64,000 nt of DNA from assembly GCA_946902875.1 (NCBI GenBank), contig OX336338.1, forward strand, positions 11,709,971 through 11,773,970, read 5' to 3'. The notes beneath the pieces were generated by a model. That model did not search any database. It was not told the origin of the DNA and saw only the letters and a program-made list of their open reading frames with translations. This document shows, one piece after another, positions 1-11,020 of the stretch (position 1 is the first letter of the stretch; every line of letters starts with the position of its first letter). The position numbers and the translations under genes were made by a program. This DNA comes from Nematopogon swammerdamellus. Taxonomy: Eukaryota; Arthropoda; Insecta; Lepidoptera; Adelidae.

Positions 1-774
1 GCCGCGTCTAACTTGCGCAATACGTATACCTTGTGTGAACTACCTTTACCTATACAATATATTTTCAAGCAAAATCTCAATTTTGCTTTATAGATTTATC
101 AAAAAGAGTACCTAAGTTATGCAGAATAGGTAAAACATCTTCTAGCATATTTATGCGACCTTCACATTTATGAAGGTCGAACTAGTCGAAGTAGTGTTAG
201 AAGTTGGCAGGGTTATGATTTGTGCATAATTATCAATTACTAGCAGGTAAGTACCTATGTCAAAGTTTCCATAATAATAAAGTTTGTTTTTATATAATTG
301 TAGAAATTGTAGTCCATAGTTTTATTTTTTGTTTGTTCAAAGTGCTACATAACTTTTCGGTCAAATATCTATTTACACACAATTTACTGCACCGCACAAT
401 ATATACAAATCCATATAACGTTTTCCGTACATACGTACACAAAAAAAACCTCAACTACCTACCAAAGCTCATCAAAGACCACTGTCGTAATACAACGAAT
501 GCAGAAAGCTTTTCAGTAACTTGAGTCGCGCGAACCGGAAAAACAAATCGATTATCCCTATCCACCGCCTACCTACCCTGGTGTATGCCGCACTAAACAA
601 GGCTGGCTATATACATATAATAGGTACACATACTTTTTGCGGTGGTGGCCCGGCGGCAGTCCGAATCAGTGACACATCAAGTTGACAAGAGAACTTTTTT
701 TAAATTTAAGAACTTACAACCTAAAGCATGCCTAAAGCTCTAGATAATACCTCCTCTCTTTAGATCGTCTGTTC
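1..774. other. AT-rich sequence with no recognised gene
   Basis: I see no convincing coding or RNA gene here. The short open frame near 222-524 has low-complexity, AT-driven composition and no recognisable domain. A GC-richer patch near 640-670 is too short to interpret. Confidence 0.5.
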
Positions 775-1760
775 TTTGGCATCAGGCCAATCACCTTCTA
801 GGCAATCCCATCAAGACCCAGGCGGGACACTTATGAAGTGGTCTTTGCCATGAGATCTGCTAGCTGCATATCCGCCGTAACCTTGACGATACCTATGCAG
901 CAATCAGTAACTATTCTATTTTTAGGCAAAACCACCGTAGTCCAGGTCTCATTTTCATGAAAAGCATTCATTCAACTCTGCGTCAATGGCCCCTTGCCAG
1001 TTCTCCCGTTGACTACATAGAAGATCTCCCTGTAGCATGTTGGCTCTTTAATGTTACATCCATCTACAGCTGCAATGACGTAATAATCGAATCTGGCAGG
1101 GATCTGAAGCTGTGAAAGATCTCTTTCTTCATCCTCATGAACGAAAACAACATCTTCACCTCATATTTCATACCTCCCTCCAATTCTGTAGATTCAGTCA
1201 GTTAGTCAGTCAGCGTGTAAGTGTCCACTCCAGCAGTGGACACTTACACGCTACACATACGCCTCTTCAATTCTCCTCCAGTCCTCCCGGCCTTCAGCGA
1301 TACGGAACCACTGCTTTCCGCTTCTGTAGATTCGATTCGCTTTCTGTAATTCACTGTCAACTTATTCGGAACGATCCTTCTCGTGACATGATCGCTAATG
1401 TTCTTTCCTTTCTGATCTCACAAGTTCATTATCTTTTTCACACTAAATACGATAGCCATCATCATTTTCGTATCCAACCAAAATTCCATTCTTGGCTTTC
1501 TTATTCATTTTCATCTTTCTCTGAGCACACCGATCCTATTATTCTCAAATGCCGACTTGTAGGTTTCTTTCCAAACCATAATTCGTACGGGAACTTCCCA
1601 TCTATTTCTCAGGGTCATTTCGATTTAGAACATATTATGCAGCCGTGTTCAATACCTCAGTCCTTGGGTAAGTTCCGTGTGCATGTATGCAATGTATCAT
1701 TGCACGTTCAGCTTCAACAGTGGTTTGTTTTCCCCAAGAAAGTAAGTCACTAAAGGCGAG
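775..1760 (-). mobile_element. Copia-like retrotransposon relic (integrase C-terminus, RT start, RNase H end)
   Basis: Read on the minus strand, several frames carry Ty1/copia pol fragments. Near 1590-1530 there is a post-integrase segment reading PYELWFGKKPTSRHLRIIGS, the usual copia 'PYE.W.G.KP....LR.FG' signature. Near 1110-930 the start of the reverse transcriptase is recognisable (HENETWTTVVLPK, cf. copia 'TW.LV.LP'). Near 880-840 a tail reading VTADMQLADLMAK resembles the copia RNase H 'DQLADIFTK' end. The core of the RT is missing, and stops and frameshifts separate the pieces, so this is an internally deleted dead copy. No LTRs were identified. The plus-strand 213-codon open frame at 1112-1753 is the antisense of this relic. 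Assignment to copia is fairly secure; boundaries are approximate. Confidence 0.65.
1212..1252. repeat. Perfect 18-bp hairpin inside the copia relic
   Basis: The arms 1212-1229 (agcgtgtaagtgtccact) and 1235-1252 are exact reverse complements, separated by a 5-nt loop. It lies within the copia-like relic and is not explained by its coding sequence, so it may be a small insertion. Confidence 0.7.
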
Positions 1761-1860
1761 GCGAAGGTAGCCTGCTCCAGTTAAACGATATAGGTTGATA
1801 CCTATTTTATCCAAAACAGTAAGTTAATAAAGGCTGTGCTAAGGTAAGGGCGAAGCCGGA
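1741..1860 (+). repeat. Isolated diverged monomers of the ~67-bp 'ggcgaggccgaagg' repeat
   Basis: Two degenerate units (agtaagtcactaaaggcgag at 1740 and agtaagttaataaaggctg near 1820) resemble the satellite arms at 7650-9020. A third lone unit lies near 2283-2313. Confidence 0.5.
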
Positions 1861-1914
1861 GGTGGAGTTTCTTCACATAATTCTGATATTCTTAATCAAA
1901 GAAAGTCTTTCTTT

Positions 1915-2265
1915 TTCGACAAAGTGGACTGTAAATTTAATTTCTATAGTGCCAGGACTCACCAGGTTTGGCCTCCTGGTAGCAGGCAGGGCTCCAGGCA
2001 CAGTGCCGGTGCCGAGACTTACCTTTCTAGATACTTACGGGCTCGTCCCAACACAAATACCTTGACTGGATGTGAAGGAGGCTGCGGGAATCCTGGCACA
2101 GGAGCTGCTAAACCAATTTTCACTACTTGAATAGTTTCTTCGAACGAATGTTGGTAATCGAGACTTTTCTTCGACAAAATGACAGTTATTTTTAGGGTTT
2201 TTACATATATATTGATTTGTATGCCAAGTCCTTTTGTATCAGTATTTTGGCAACTTTAACAGAAA
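1915..2265 (-). mobile_element. Diverged solo LTR related to the BEL element's LTR
   Basis: From about 1922 the sequence follows the same order of blocks as the 386-bp LTRs at 10473 and 16672: gtggactgta, gccaggactcaccagg, tggcctcct, cagggctccaggcaca, cgagacttacc, then cctggcac and a closing gtattttg/gcaactt stretch. It is clearly diverged by substitutions and indels. No BEL coding sequence lies next to it, so it is best read as an old solo LTR of a related family, in the same orientation as the younger element. Ends are approximate. Confidence 0.6.
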
Positions 2266-3109
2266 GTAAAGCCTCGAACAAAGAAAGTAGCTAAAAGCGA
2301 GGTCGAAAGCCCAACAATGTATTCTCCCGAAGTAAGTAAATCAATTAGTAAAAATGACATGTTGCCGCTGGGGTAGTTGCTTACGGTGACGCTTGGTCCG
2401 GGTCGCCTCTCACCCTCAAATATGGTTGAGGGAGGCGATGGCTGGCCCTGGTGTGATGCTCGTGAACGGGTACTGTTTGTGGAGGCCGGCCTGCTCCAAT
2501 TGGCAGGATATTATCTGAATGGTATAGTTATGTACTTACCTGACTGCATAATTAGTTAACTCTTTACTAGGTACCATTAGTACCTCAACATTATTAACCC
2601 ATATTGACAACTTGATACTTCAAGTATCTTAAATATTAATATATTTTTATTTTTTATTTTTGACAATACAATTATACTACATTGTAGTTTAATATACTAA
2701 CATAATTATGTTGATACAAATTACGTATCAAAGTTTGACAAAGGCTCTTTACACCTGATTCACTTAATTAATAAGTCTTTGTAGTCTGAACTCTCAGCAA
2801 AATTGGTAATCTTGCTCTCAAGCTGTGTTTTAGATAGACTATGGGCGGTATTATTATGTGGCTAGTCACTAAATACTTGTAAAAATATGTTTAAAAAAAT
2901 ACCCTGCGAAGTTTCTTGTCGGTTCTTCTTCGTGGGTTTAATTGAACCGGATAGAACAAATTGTGACAAGTTCGAGCGCAGACTAACTGCCATATGAATG
3001 ATCAATAAACAATACAACAATACAATACAATAGAGCGAGATCGATAGCCGAAGAGAATGTGGTAGTTATGATTGGTTGATAAAAAACTCTCAGTGTGCGA
3101 GCTAACTCG
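2266..3109. other. Intergenic, AT-rich; no gene seen
   Basis: There is an AT-rich run at 2620-2720 and a lone repeat unit near 2283. The open frame near 2377-2559 matches no family I recognise. Confidence 0.45.
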
Positions 3110-3975
3110 CACTTGATCGTTTTTAGGGTTCCGTACCTCAAAAGAGGAAAAAACGGAACCCTTATAGGATCACTTTGTTGTCCGTCTGACTGCCTGGCTG
3201 TCTGTCTGTCGGTCTGTCAATACCCCTTTTCTCAGGAACGGGTAGAGGTATCAAGTGAAATTAATATCAAAGGTCTACGTTTCCTCAGAGGTGTAAAAAT
3301 CAACGCAATCACTAGATACGGCCATTTAAGTCACATATTTTGCTACTAGCAAACCAAATAAAAAATCATGAAATTTGGTAAGAAGCAAGGTCTCACAGCA
3401 CAAGTAAAGGAAAAAATCAGAAAATTGTTGTAGTTATATGACATTAAAAAAAATTGTGTTTGTTTTGTATGTGAAGACCCTTTTCTCAGGAACAGATGAA
3501 GATATCAAATTGAAATAAATATATAATACTAAGGTCTACGATGTCTTTAAAGTGTAGAAAATGAAAGCTTCCAAATCAAAGCAATCAAAAGATACGGCCG
3601 TTTAGGTCAGATTTCATACTCGCAAACTCAGTCAAATCAAATCAAAACCTATAGGGTATTTCCCGTCAACCTAGAATCATAAAATTTGGTAAGAAGCAAG
3701 GTCTCACAGCACAGGTAAAGGAAACAATCCGAAAATTTTAAACTTGTAGTTATATGATATGATAAAAATTTGCTTGTTTTGTAAGTAAACACCCTTTTTC
3801 TCAGGAACGAGTCAAGATATCAAATTGAAATTAATATGAAATACTAAGGTCTGCCATCCCTTCGAAAAATAAAAGCTTCTAAATCAACATAATCAAAAGA
3901 TACGGCTATTTATGTAAAATTTTAATACTCGCAAACTCACTCAAATGAAATAAAAACCTATAGCGTACTTACCGA
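3110..3975 (+). repeat. Dispersed 'ggttccgtacctcaaaagagg' repeat with internal ~300-bp sub-repeats
   Basis: It begins with the widespread 'ggttccgtacctcaaaagag...aacggaaccc' motif and a tctgtctgtc tract. It then carries three successive diverged sub-repeats, each with 'cccttttctcaggaac', 'agatatcaa(att)gaaatta' and 'agatacgg(c)catttaggtca'. Related copies lie at 37160-37860 and 45118-45895. No coding potential is visible, so it is probably a non-autonomous element or a retrotransposon 3' region. Confidence 0.6.
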
Positions 3976-3984
3976 TGATCTAGA

Positions 3985-4075
3985 GCAGGGGTTCTCAACC
4001 TTATTTTTCTCTGCGACACATCTGAAGATTTTTTTTAGACTGGTGACACACTCAAAGATAACACAAGTCTTACAA
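3985..4075 (+). mobile_element. hAT-like element end fragment
   Basis: The segment starts gcaggggttctcaacctt, which matches the terminal 'CAGGGGTTCTCAACC' consensus of many hAT family elements, and continues with 'gcgacacatctgaag...ggtgacacactc'. Only one end is visible. Confidence 0.4.
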
Positions 4076-4094
4076 GTAGGTAGGTAGGTACATA

Positions 4095-4830
4095 CGAGGT
4101 TAGATCGAAATGTTCGTGGCATAACTTAAAAAGAGCCATGACATTTTTTTAAATGTACGCTCATTTGTTAATACGATTCTTCAGTAATAAATGTGCGAAG
4201 TTTGGTTCCGATACTGCAAGCCATATTTTTTTCGTGATTATTTGTTTAACGCTATTTGACAAGATTTTCTATAATGGAGAAAATTTAACACCGAGCAGTG
4301 ATGAAGCACCTCCATAAAAATGCATATCACCAAAAGATATCTATCAAGATATGGTGAACACATTGGGGGAGTGTATTCCAGTGTCAAAAAGTGGGTAGCT
4401 GAGTTTAAGCGGGGTCGGGAGAGCATTTAAGATGACCCTAGGAGCGGAAGGCCTTCGACGTCTACCACGAAGGAAAACGTCAATAAAATATGTGATCTGA
4501 TACTGAGTGACCGAAGATGACCATCAATAAGATAGCTGAGATCGCAGGCATTAGTCATGGCCGGGTACAAAACATTATATTGGAAGAATTGGGGTTGCAT
4601 TGCATAAGGCTCGTTGGGTCCCAAGATTGCTTCCAGCTGAACAAAAACGAGTTCGCTGCACAATTTTCCGCGATTGTTTGGAACTTTTTGAGGCAGATCC
4701 CGAGGATTTTTTTTCCTGTTTCGTTACCATGGATGAAAGCTGGGTTCACCACCATACTCCTGAATCGAAACAACAATCGATGCAGTGGAAAAGATCTGGC
4801 TCACTCGGATCACAACCTATGGCCGTTGGA
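4095..4830 (+). mobile_element. Mariner transposase relic (5' part)
   Basis: Starting with a mariner-type terminal stretch near 4096 (cgaggttagatcgaaatg), the plus strand encodes pieces of a Mos1/GVW-type mariner transposase across shifted frames. These are an N-terminal helix-turn-helix region (MKHLH..., then KKWVAEFKRG-like near 4390-4420), the second HTH (MTINKIAEIAGISHGRVQNI at 4517-4576), and the start of the catalytic domain with the first Asp (FVTMDESWVHH near 4722-4755). Stops and frameshifts lie near 4350, 4430 and 4590. The catalytic domain is lost after 'ESKQQSMQWKRSGS' near 4805. It is therefore dead and 3'-truncated, and is followed closely by a different retroelement fragment. 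Confidence 0.75.
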
Positions 4831-4989
4831 AGCTAACCGAGCAGTTTGTCCGTGCTCAAAGAATGATATTGATTCGTTGACACCAAGGTTAGGATAGCAA
4901 TATATAGGCCGATTGTTGAGTGTATCGATGATCTATGCATGCTCTAAACCGTTTTCTGTAAAAACAAAAACTGCATTGCACATACGACA

Positions 4990-5850
4990 CGACCGGTGAA
5001 GCGATCAAACCCAATGGATAGTATTATACATACATATATACATAAGTACCTAAATGCACGTATTTTGGCGGTTTCAGAAAAAGAATCTGGAGCGTGGCTT
5101 GAAGCTTACCCATCGAGTCACCTAGGGACTTTATTAGATCAGAAAACCACCAAAATTTCGGTTGCACTTCGTTTAGGCCTCAAAATTTGTGAAAGTCATA
5201 TTTGTGTGTGTGGGTCACCAGTCGACATATATGGCCACCACGGACTATCATGTATCAAAAGTGCAGGTAGAAACTCCAGGCATCAAAATTTAAATTTTAT
5301 TATAAAGTCCACGCTTCTGACAGCAAACATACCGTGCATCCTAGAACCTTGCGGTTATTCCCGGCTGGATGGCAAGAGGCCCGATGGTATCACCCTGGTG
5401 CCATGGGCTAAGGGTAGGTCATTGATGTGGGACGCCACTTGTGTCGACACATTGGCTCCAAGTCACGTTCGGGCCTCTTCAAGAGCGGCTGGCGCGGCCG
5501 CGGCCGGAGCCGAGAGCCTCAAACGCAACAAATATTCAAATATTATTCAAGATTTCGAATTTGTTGCGTTTGCGGTTGAAACCCTCGGTCCGTGGAGCAG
5601 TGAAGCCAAAAGCTTCTTGAAGAGGCTTGGGCCTCTGCTGGTGGACGCAACTGGCGTCCCGCAATCAAGGGCCTACTTCATTCAAAGGGTAAGCCATGCC
5701 ATCCAGCGGGGTAATGCAGCAAGTGTTCTAGGAACATTTGAAAATGCCCCTTTTGATAGTTATTTTAATGTTTGTTAGGTAGGTTTATTTCTTTAGTTAT
5801 TAGTATTACTTTTTTGTTATTTATTAAATAAATGATATAAGTATGTAACA
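4990..5850 (+). mobile_element. Retroelement C-terminal fragment with CCHC-like and PD-(D/E)XK-like motifs
   Basis: An open frame of about 260 codons (4996-5778) reads in family-like sequence from NARILAVSEKESGAWLEA (about 5053) to the stop. It contains a C-x-C...HH...C cluster (residues about 70-86: CVCGSPVDIYGHHGLSC) followed by a conserved RH (residues 95-96). After that come an EP...DGKRPDG segment (residues about 117-131) and WDATCVD (145-151). The order 'zinc cluster, RH, EP, K/R-PD, D' matches the restriction-like endonuclease end of R2-type non-LTR retrotransposons. Related proteins with RPDG/WDATCVDT are common in arthropod repeats. No reverse transcriptase precedes it, so the element is 5'-truncated. 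A short tail with AAATAAAT near 5824 follows. The start codon shown is not meaningful. The endonuclease role is inferred from motif order only. Confidence 0.55.
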
Positions 5851-7604
5851 AGAGTATCTAAATAGATTTTATTATACGTATCGTGTGGTATTATACGTAT
5901 CTTCGTACGTGACTATTCATTTTATTAGAGAACCGTATAGAACCAACAATGTGAAATACGATTTTATTCTCACTGGGTACGATTTGCTATCTATTTCCGT
6001 CGACTCACTACTTGACTTTTGTTTTTGTATCCTCAACAAGTGTGAACGACACTCGAACACCTCGAAAGGGATGCATAATAAATGACTCAACCCAATTCTC
6101 ATATGTTTTGTGCACGATGTAGGAAAGATTTGTGTAAATAACTTGACGTTTCGGGCCAAAAGTATAGTCAATTATGCCTCATGAAGTCATGACGGTTGAT
6201 AGAGAACTGTCAGAAATCTAACTGTTGTCGCACGGAAGAGTGCTCAAGATGTTGGACCATACATTTGACCCGAGACATCTGTAAATAAAAATTTACTACG
6301 ATTAAGTTGTTATAATATTTCTAAATATTAAACGTTTTTTCCAATAATGGTCTCATTGACGCTGTATGTTCATTCCACACAGCACCAATAAGATCAAACT
6401 GATACACTGAATAATTTTCTCTGGTAAAGTGTCCTAAGGTGGCGAAACCGTCTTGTGTTTAGCGTTATGTAGTGAGGCGAGGGAGCGGGACGGCGGCGCG
6501 GGGGACGCTCTGCCCGCGAATGGCTTTTCAGTTGGCCTGAATAAATATATGCAAACAGTAAAGCGTTCAATTTACTTAATATTCCGGCAACATAGCGGAG
6601 GGGTGGGGCCATAGGGAGAAGGGGGCACTGTCCACTGTCCTGCCGCGGCCGTCACAATTTGCTTGACGATTTGCAAATATTGAAACGGGCCCGTTGATTT
6701 GGCGTTTTATCGCTGAGCACTATTCGGCAACTTGTTATCTCTGAAGGAAGGGTTGATGAAACCGTTGCGGAACGGAATGGAAGAACGTAATCCGTTGCGG
6801 AGGAGATGGAGATAATTTTCTAAGCATTAGGATTTTCTGTTTATTTTAAGTGAAGCTGTTAGTATGTTCTCACCATATAAAATGTCAGATGAACAAGTGT
6901 CAGAGTCAGTTGAACAAACAGACAACAGACTGAGACCTGCAAATTTTAAATTTCATAATAATAGAGATACCTACTCATTGTGGCGGAGACTCCGTTTGTT
7001 TTGTATTTATTTTAGATTTTAAGTTTATAAATATGTAACATTAATATAAAAATGTGTTAATAAATAGATGATAATATAATGAATATTAATAATATATTAT
7101 AAAAATAATTTACCTTATATATGTTATATAATCTATACATATAATAAAATCGTAAAGGTAAGAAAGTCTGTACATTGAATGTATTCGGAAAAAAACTAAC
7201 CAGGGTGGCTTAAAAAGAGATACTGAACATGTTAGAACAGTTTTTAAAATTTTTGTTTGTTTGTTTGTCTGTACGCGCATCACGCAAAAACCACTGAACT
7301 GTATTTGACGAAACTTTGTATAGTGGCAGTTTATATGCCGGAATGACATAATAAATAAAAACATATAATAAAAATTAAAATTATTAAAAATATCATTGTG
7401 CATTTGAAATCACGTAGTCCAAAGTAAAGGTTTCTTGATTATTTGATTCATCTCGTGTGGATTCATCGAATGCAAAACAATTTAAAATGTCATGTTGACA
7501 ACGGAGAACTGTCATCTCGACGTGAGCTGGCCGGTAACGAATTATTTTATAAATAAAAAATTTTTTTTGAAGTTATGTCGCTGTCATTGGTGCAATTTTT
7601 ATTT
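5851..7604. other. Intergenic; GC patch and fragment of a dispersed repeat
   Basis: A CpG-rich patch lies at about 6470-6660. 'gacgtttcgggccaaaagta' at 6144-6163 resembles the MITE at 24099. The stretch at 7240-7345, with 'tgtctgtacgcgcatcacgcaaaaaccactgaact', is typical of dispersed lepidopteran elements. No gene is supported. Confidence 0.45.
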
Positions 7605-9062
7605 CTGTTCCCCGCGGCTTCGCTCGCGTGAAATTCGTATTTAAAAAAAAAGTAAGTAACTAAAGGCGGGGCCGAAGGCGGATCTGCGCTCACCTATACG
7701 ATATTCTTTCTCGATGAAAGTAACTTAGGGCGAGGCGGAAGGCGGATCTGAGTTCTGGAAGAAGAAAAACATTCTTGAAGAAAGTAAGTAACTAAGGGCG
7801 AGGCCAAAGGCAAAGCTGTATTCTGGAAGACCATAAACCATCTCGAAGAAAGCAAGTAACTAAGGGCGAGGCCGCAGGCCGAGCTGCGTTCAGGAAGAAG
7901 ATAAACCTTCTTGAAGAAAGTACGCAACTAAGGCGACGCCGAAGGCCGAGCTACGTTCTGATAAATAATAAACCATCTCGAAGAAAGCAAGTAACTAAGG
8001 GCGAGGCCGAAGGCCGAGCTGCGTTCAGGAAGAAGTTAACCCATCTGGAAGAAAGCAAGTAACTAAGGCGAGGCCGAAGGCCAAGCTACGTTCTGATAAA
8101 TGATAAACCATATCGAAGAAAGCAAGTAACTAAGAGCGAGGCCGCAGGCCGAGCTGCGTTCAGGAAGAAGATAAACCATCTTGAAGAAAGTAAGTAACTA
8201 AGGCGAGGCCGAAGGCCGAGCTACGTTCTGATAAACGATAAACCATCTCGAAGAAAGCAAGTAACTAAGGGCGAGGCCGAAGGCCGAGCTGCATTCAGGA
8301 AGAAGCTAAACCATCTTGAAGAAAGTAAGTAACTTAGGCGAGGCCGAAGACCGAGCTACGTTCTGATAAATGATAAAACATCTCGAAGAAAGTAAGTAAC
8401 TAAGGGCGAGGCCGAAGGCCAAGCTGCGTTCAGGAAGAAGCTAAATCATCTTGAAGAAATTAAGTAACTAAGGCGAGGCCGAAGACCGAGCTACGTTCAG
8501 GTAAACAATAAACCTTCTCGAAGTAAGTAACTAAGCGATATTTAGATTGAGTAAACGATAATTCTATCGAAGAAAGCAAGTCATTAAGGGCGAGGCCCGA
8601 AGGCGGAAGCGGGTTTATGGTTTACCTGAACGCAGCTCGGCCTTCGGCCTCGCACTTAGTTACTTCCTTTCTTCCAGAAGGTTTATCGCCTTCCTGAACG
8701 CAGCTCGGCCTACGGCCTCGCCCTTAATTGCTTACCTTCTTCGAGAAGGTTTATCGTCTTCCTGAACGAAGCTCGGCCTTCGGCCTCGCCCTTAGTTACT
8801 TACTTTCTTCGCGAAGGTTTATTTTCTTCCAGGATGCAGCTGGGTCTTCGGCCTCGTCGTTAGTTACTTAGTTTATTTGAGAAGGTTTATCGTTTATCTG
8901 AACGCAGCTCTGCCTTCGGCCTCACCCTTAGTTAGTTACTTTCTTTGAGAAGGTTTATCGTTTACCTGTACCCAGCTCGGTCTTCGGCCTCGCCCTCAGT
9001 TACTTACATTCTTCTTTGAAATACGAATTTCACGTGAGCGAAGCCGCGGGCAACAGCTAGTA
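7605..9062. mobile_element. Element built of ~67-bp satellite arms in opposite orientations, flanked by inverted repeats
   Basis: The flanks ccgcggcttcgctcgcgtga (about 7612) and its reverse complement tcacgtgagcgaagccgcgg (about 9031) are inverted, and both run into 'aaattcgtattt'. Between them are about 14 plus-oriented units of roughly 67 bp (gaagaaagtaagtaactaag + ggcgaggccgaaggccgagc), up to about 8610. About six units in reverse orientation follow (gcctcgcccttagttactta) to about 9015. Two subtypes alternate: 'gctgcgttcaggaagaag' and 'ctacgttctgataaa.gataa', giving a higher-order period near 133 bp. No coding sequence is present. It reads as a non-autonomous, foldback-like element whose interior expanded as a satellite. 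Confidence 0.75.
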
Positions 9063-9125
9063 TTAAATAATATAATAACATAGTAATCTTTTGAAAAAAA
9101 ACCTAACACAAAAAATTAAGAAACT

Positions 9126-9230
9126 TTTTTTTTATGGCAACTGACACGGTTGGCTACATCACCTACAACGTCCGTGATGGCAGCCCATAACACCGGGTGA
9201 ACTAGGTGCCATGTCAGTGCCTCCCTTTGA
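9126..9230 (-). mobile_element. 3' fragment of 5S-headed SINE
   Basis: It begins with a poly-T (minus-strand poly-A) and matches the 3' half of the SINE at 42106-42475 (actgacacggttggctacat ... aactaggtgccatgtcagtg). The head is missing. Confidence 0.65.
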
Positions 9231-9689
9231 GCGTGCCGGGGGATTTTCTTAAAATTTTTTTAGTTTTTGCTCTACTGTAAAAACGGTAATATGTACCTAC
9301 AAACAATCGTCAAACTCATTATAGTATTATAGTGCAAACTCTAACCAAAGTAAAGGAATAAATAATAAAAAACCGACTAATTACATGGTAGTACGGAACG
9401 ATTTCCTCTTTGAACGAGTCCGACTTGGCCAGTTTATTTATTTATTTATTTCACATTGATCTCTATTGATGTCATGTTCTTTAAAAAAATCGTTTTCCCT
9501 TGTTTTTAGTCTGTGACTTCGTAATATTTATTTCTAATACCTTTCGTACCACATCTTTGCATTGTTATTTCTAATACTCAAAATGAGACATTGTACTCCT
9601 TTCATGTTTCCTAGTATTGGTTCCATAAATGTTTGCCATCTAGGTGCTGTTTTAACTCGAAATATTACATTATAGAGTCCTTTAATTTT

Positions 9690-9840
9690 TTAAATGAAAA
9701 CTGACACGGTTGGCTACATCACCTACAACACACTAGGTGAACTAGGTGTCATGCCAGGGCTTCCCAGAACCAACCCGGGCGGGGTAAATCCTATACCACC
9801 TAGTAAGGCAAGAAGGGAAGGGACATTGGCGTAACTAGGT
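9690..9840 (-). mobile_element. Internally deleted 5S-headed SINE fragment
   Basis: It shows 'actgacacggttggctacatcacctacaa' spread over 9699-9728, then 'accaacccgggcggggtaaa' and 'agtaaggcaagaagggaagg'. These are the same blocks as the full-length copies, with the middle deleted and the head absent. Confidence 0.6.
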
Positions 9841-9914
9841 AGGGACTCCTCAAAAATGTGGTGGCCACCGCCCCAGAAATAAAAAAATTATATCAAGCCA
9901 CATATGAATTCTGG

Positions 9915-10430
9915 ACTAAATAGTCTCTTCGATTTCGGTCCAAAATGCAGTTTTCAGTTTATATTGATTGAAATACTGAAAACTCGCGAATGGCTTTATA
10001 ATCCATGTCACTTCTTTCATATTCGAGTCTAAGGCCAAAACTGCATCCAGAAAATTGGGAATACATCCTTTTCCGCAATCGGCGGTTCTTCTCACCGGCA
10101 CAACTATTCCTGTTGTAAAAACACAGATTAGGCCGGTGATGGTGTACTGCGGTCACATCTGGGAGGGTATGGTTCCCATTATCTGATTGCGTCCTTGGAC
10201 TCGATACAGCGCCGAGCCATCTGTCTTGTCGGTGAATGGTCTGGAGTCTCTGAGTCTCAGACGATTTGTGGGTTCGCTTAGTCTGTTTTACAGATACTAT
10301 CACGGACGCTGCTCTGTGGAACTAGCATCCCTTATTCTCTGCCACCCGTCCTATCTCCTATGCATGACTCGTCGCAGAGAGACTCAGAACCCTTTTATTG
10401 TTGACATTGGGCTTTTAGACCGATAGCGCT
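9915..10430 (+). mobile_element. Non-LTR retrotransposon RT C-terminal relic (Jockey/CR1-like)
   Basis: Plus-strand pieces in shifting frames include SKAKTASRKLGI (about 10026-10062), IRPVMVYCGHIWEG (about 10120-10165), the LDSIQRRA-like 'LDSIQRRAIC' (about 10197) and SLSLFYRYYHGRCSVELAS (about 10280-10330). The relic ends with TRRRETQNPFIVDIGLLDR before a stop near 10425. This is the conserved end of the same RT family seen at 35600-36440 and 21775-21985. Several frameshifts and a truncated 5' end make it non-functional. Confidence 0.65.
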
Positions 10431-10472
10431 GGGCTATTTTGAGGACATAAGTTAAAAAAATTCTAAACTTGC

Positions 10473-10858
10473 TGAACGAATACAATAGAGTGGACTGTAG
10501 TTTTGAGTTTTCAAAATGCCAGGACTCACCAGGATTGGCCTCCTCGCAGCCAGCAGGGCTCCAGGCACAGCGTCGAGACTTACCCTTCCAGTTCCTTCCA
10601 GGCTCGCCCCCACACTAATACCTGGTTCGCAGCAGCTATAGGAGGTACTAGGAGTCCTGGCACGAGGGTCTGCTAATTAGCTTCTTCAGAATTTTACGAA
10701 CTTTCAATTGTAATTTGCGAAAGCAACTTTTATCGACGACAGATTGACAAGAAGTGAAAAAAAAAAGGCGGTTACTTTTGACAGATGACATGACAGTTCA
10801 AAAGTCACCTGCATTTAGGGCGACAATATTACTATTTTGTATGCAGCTAACTTGAACA
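10473..10858 (-). repeat. BEL 3' LTR
   Basis: A 386-bp LTR at the downstream end of the element, identical by eye to the 5' LTR. The target duplication cttgc sits just outside at 10468-10472. Confidence 0.93.
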
Positions 10859-10872
10859 TTCCGCCGACCAAA
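10859..10872 (-). other. Polypurine tract of the BEL element
   Basis: Directly upstream of the 3' LTR the minus strand reads TTTGGTCGGCGGAA. It is G-rich and abuts the LTR, the position where plus-strand priming occurs; similar tracts are found in other BEL elements. Confidence 0.55.
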
Positions 10873-11020
10873 ATACTTGTATTTTTTTTTTTTATTTATT
10901 TTTTTTTTTTTAACGATAGAATGGAACGATAAAGTTATATAAGAAATTAAATGAAAAATTGAAACGACAATTGTAACGATAAGTTTTGATTTAACGATAA
11001 CGACAACGACAAGGGGCTAT
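10873..11020 (-). other. BEL 3' untranslated spacer with acgata repeats
   Basis: Between the polyprotein stop and the polypurine tract is a poly-T/TTTA tract and several 'acgata' units. No open frame large enough for an envelope is present. Confidence 0.6.

Noticed and set aside
1112..1753. 213-codon plus-strand open frame
   Set aside because: It is the antisense of a copia-like relic; the minus strand carries recognisable pol motifs and the plus frame matches no family.
10873..11020. Envelope gene for the BEL element (retrovirus-like form)
   Set aside because: Only about 150 bp of AT-rich sequence separate the polyprotein stop from the polypurine tract.
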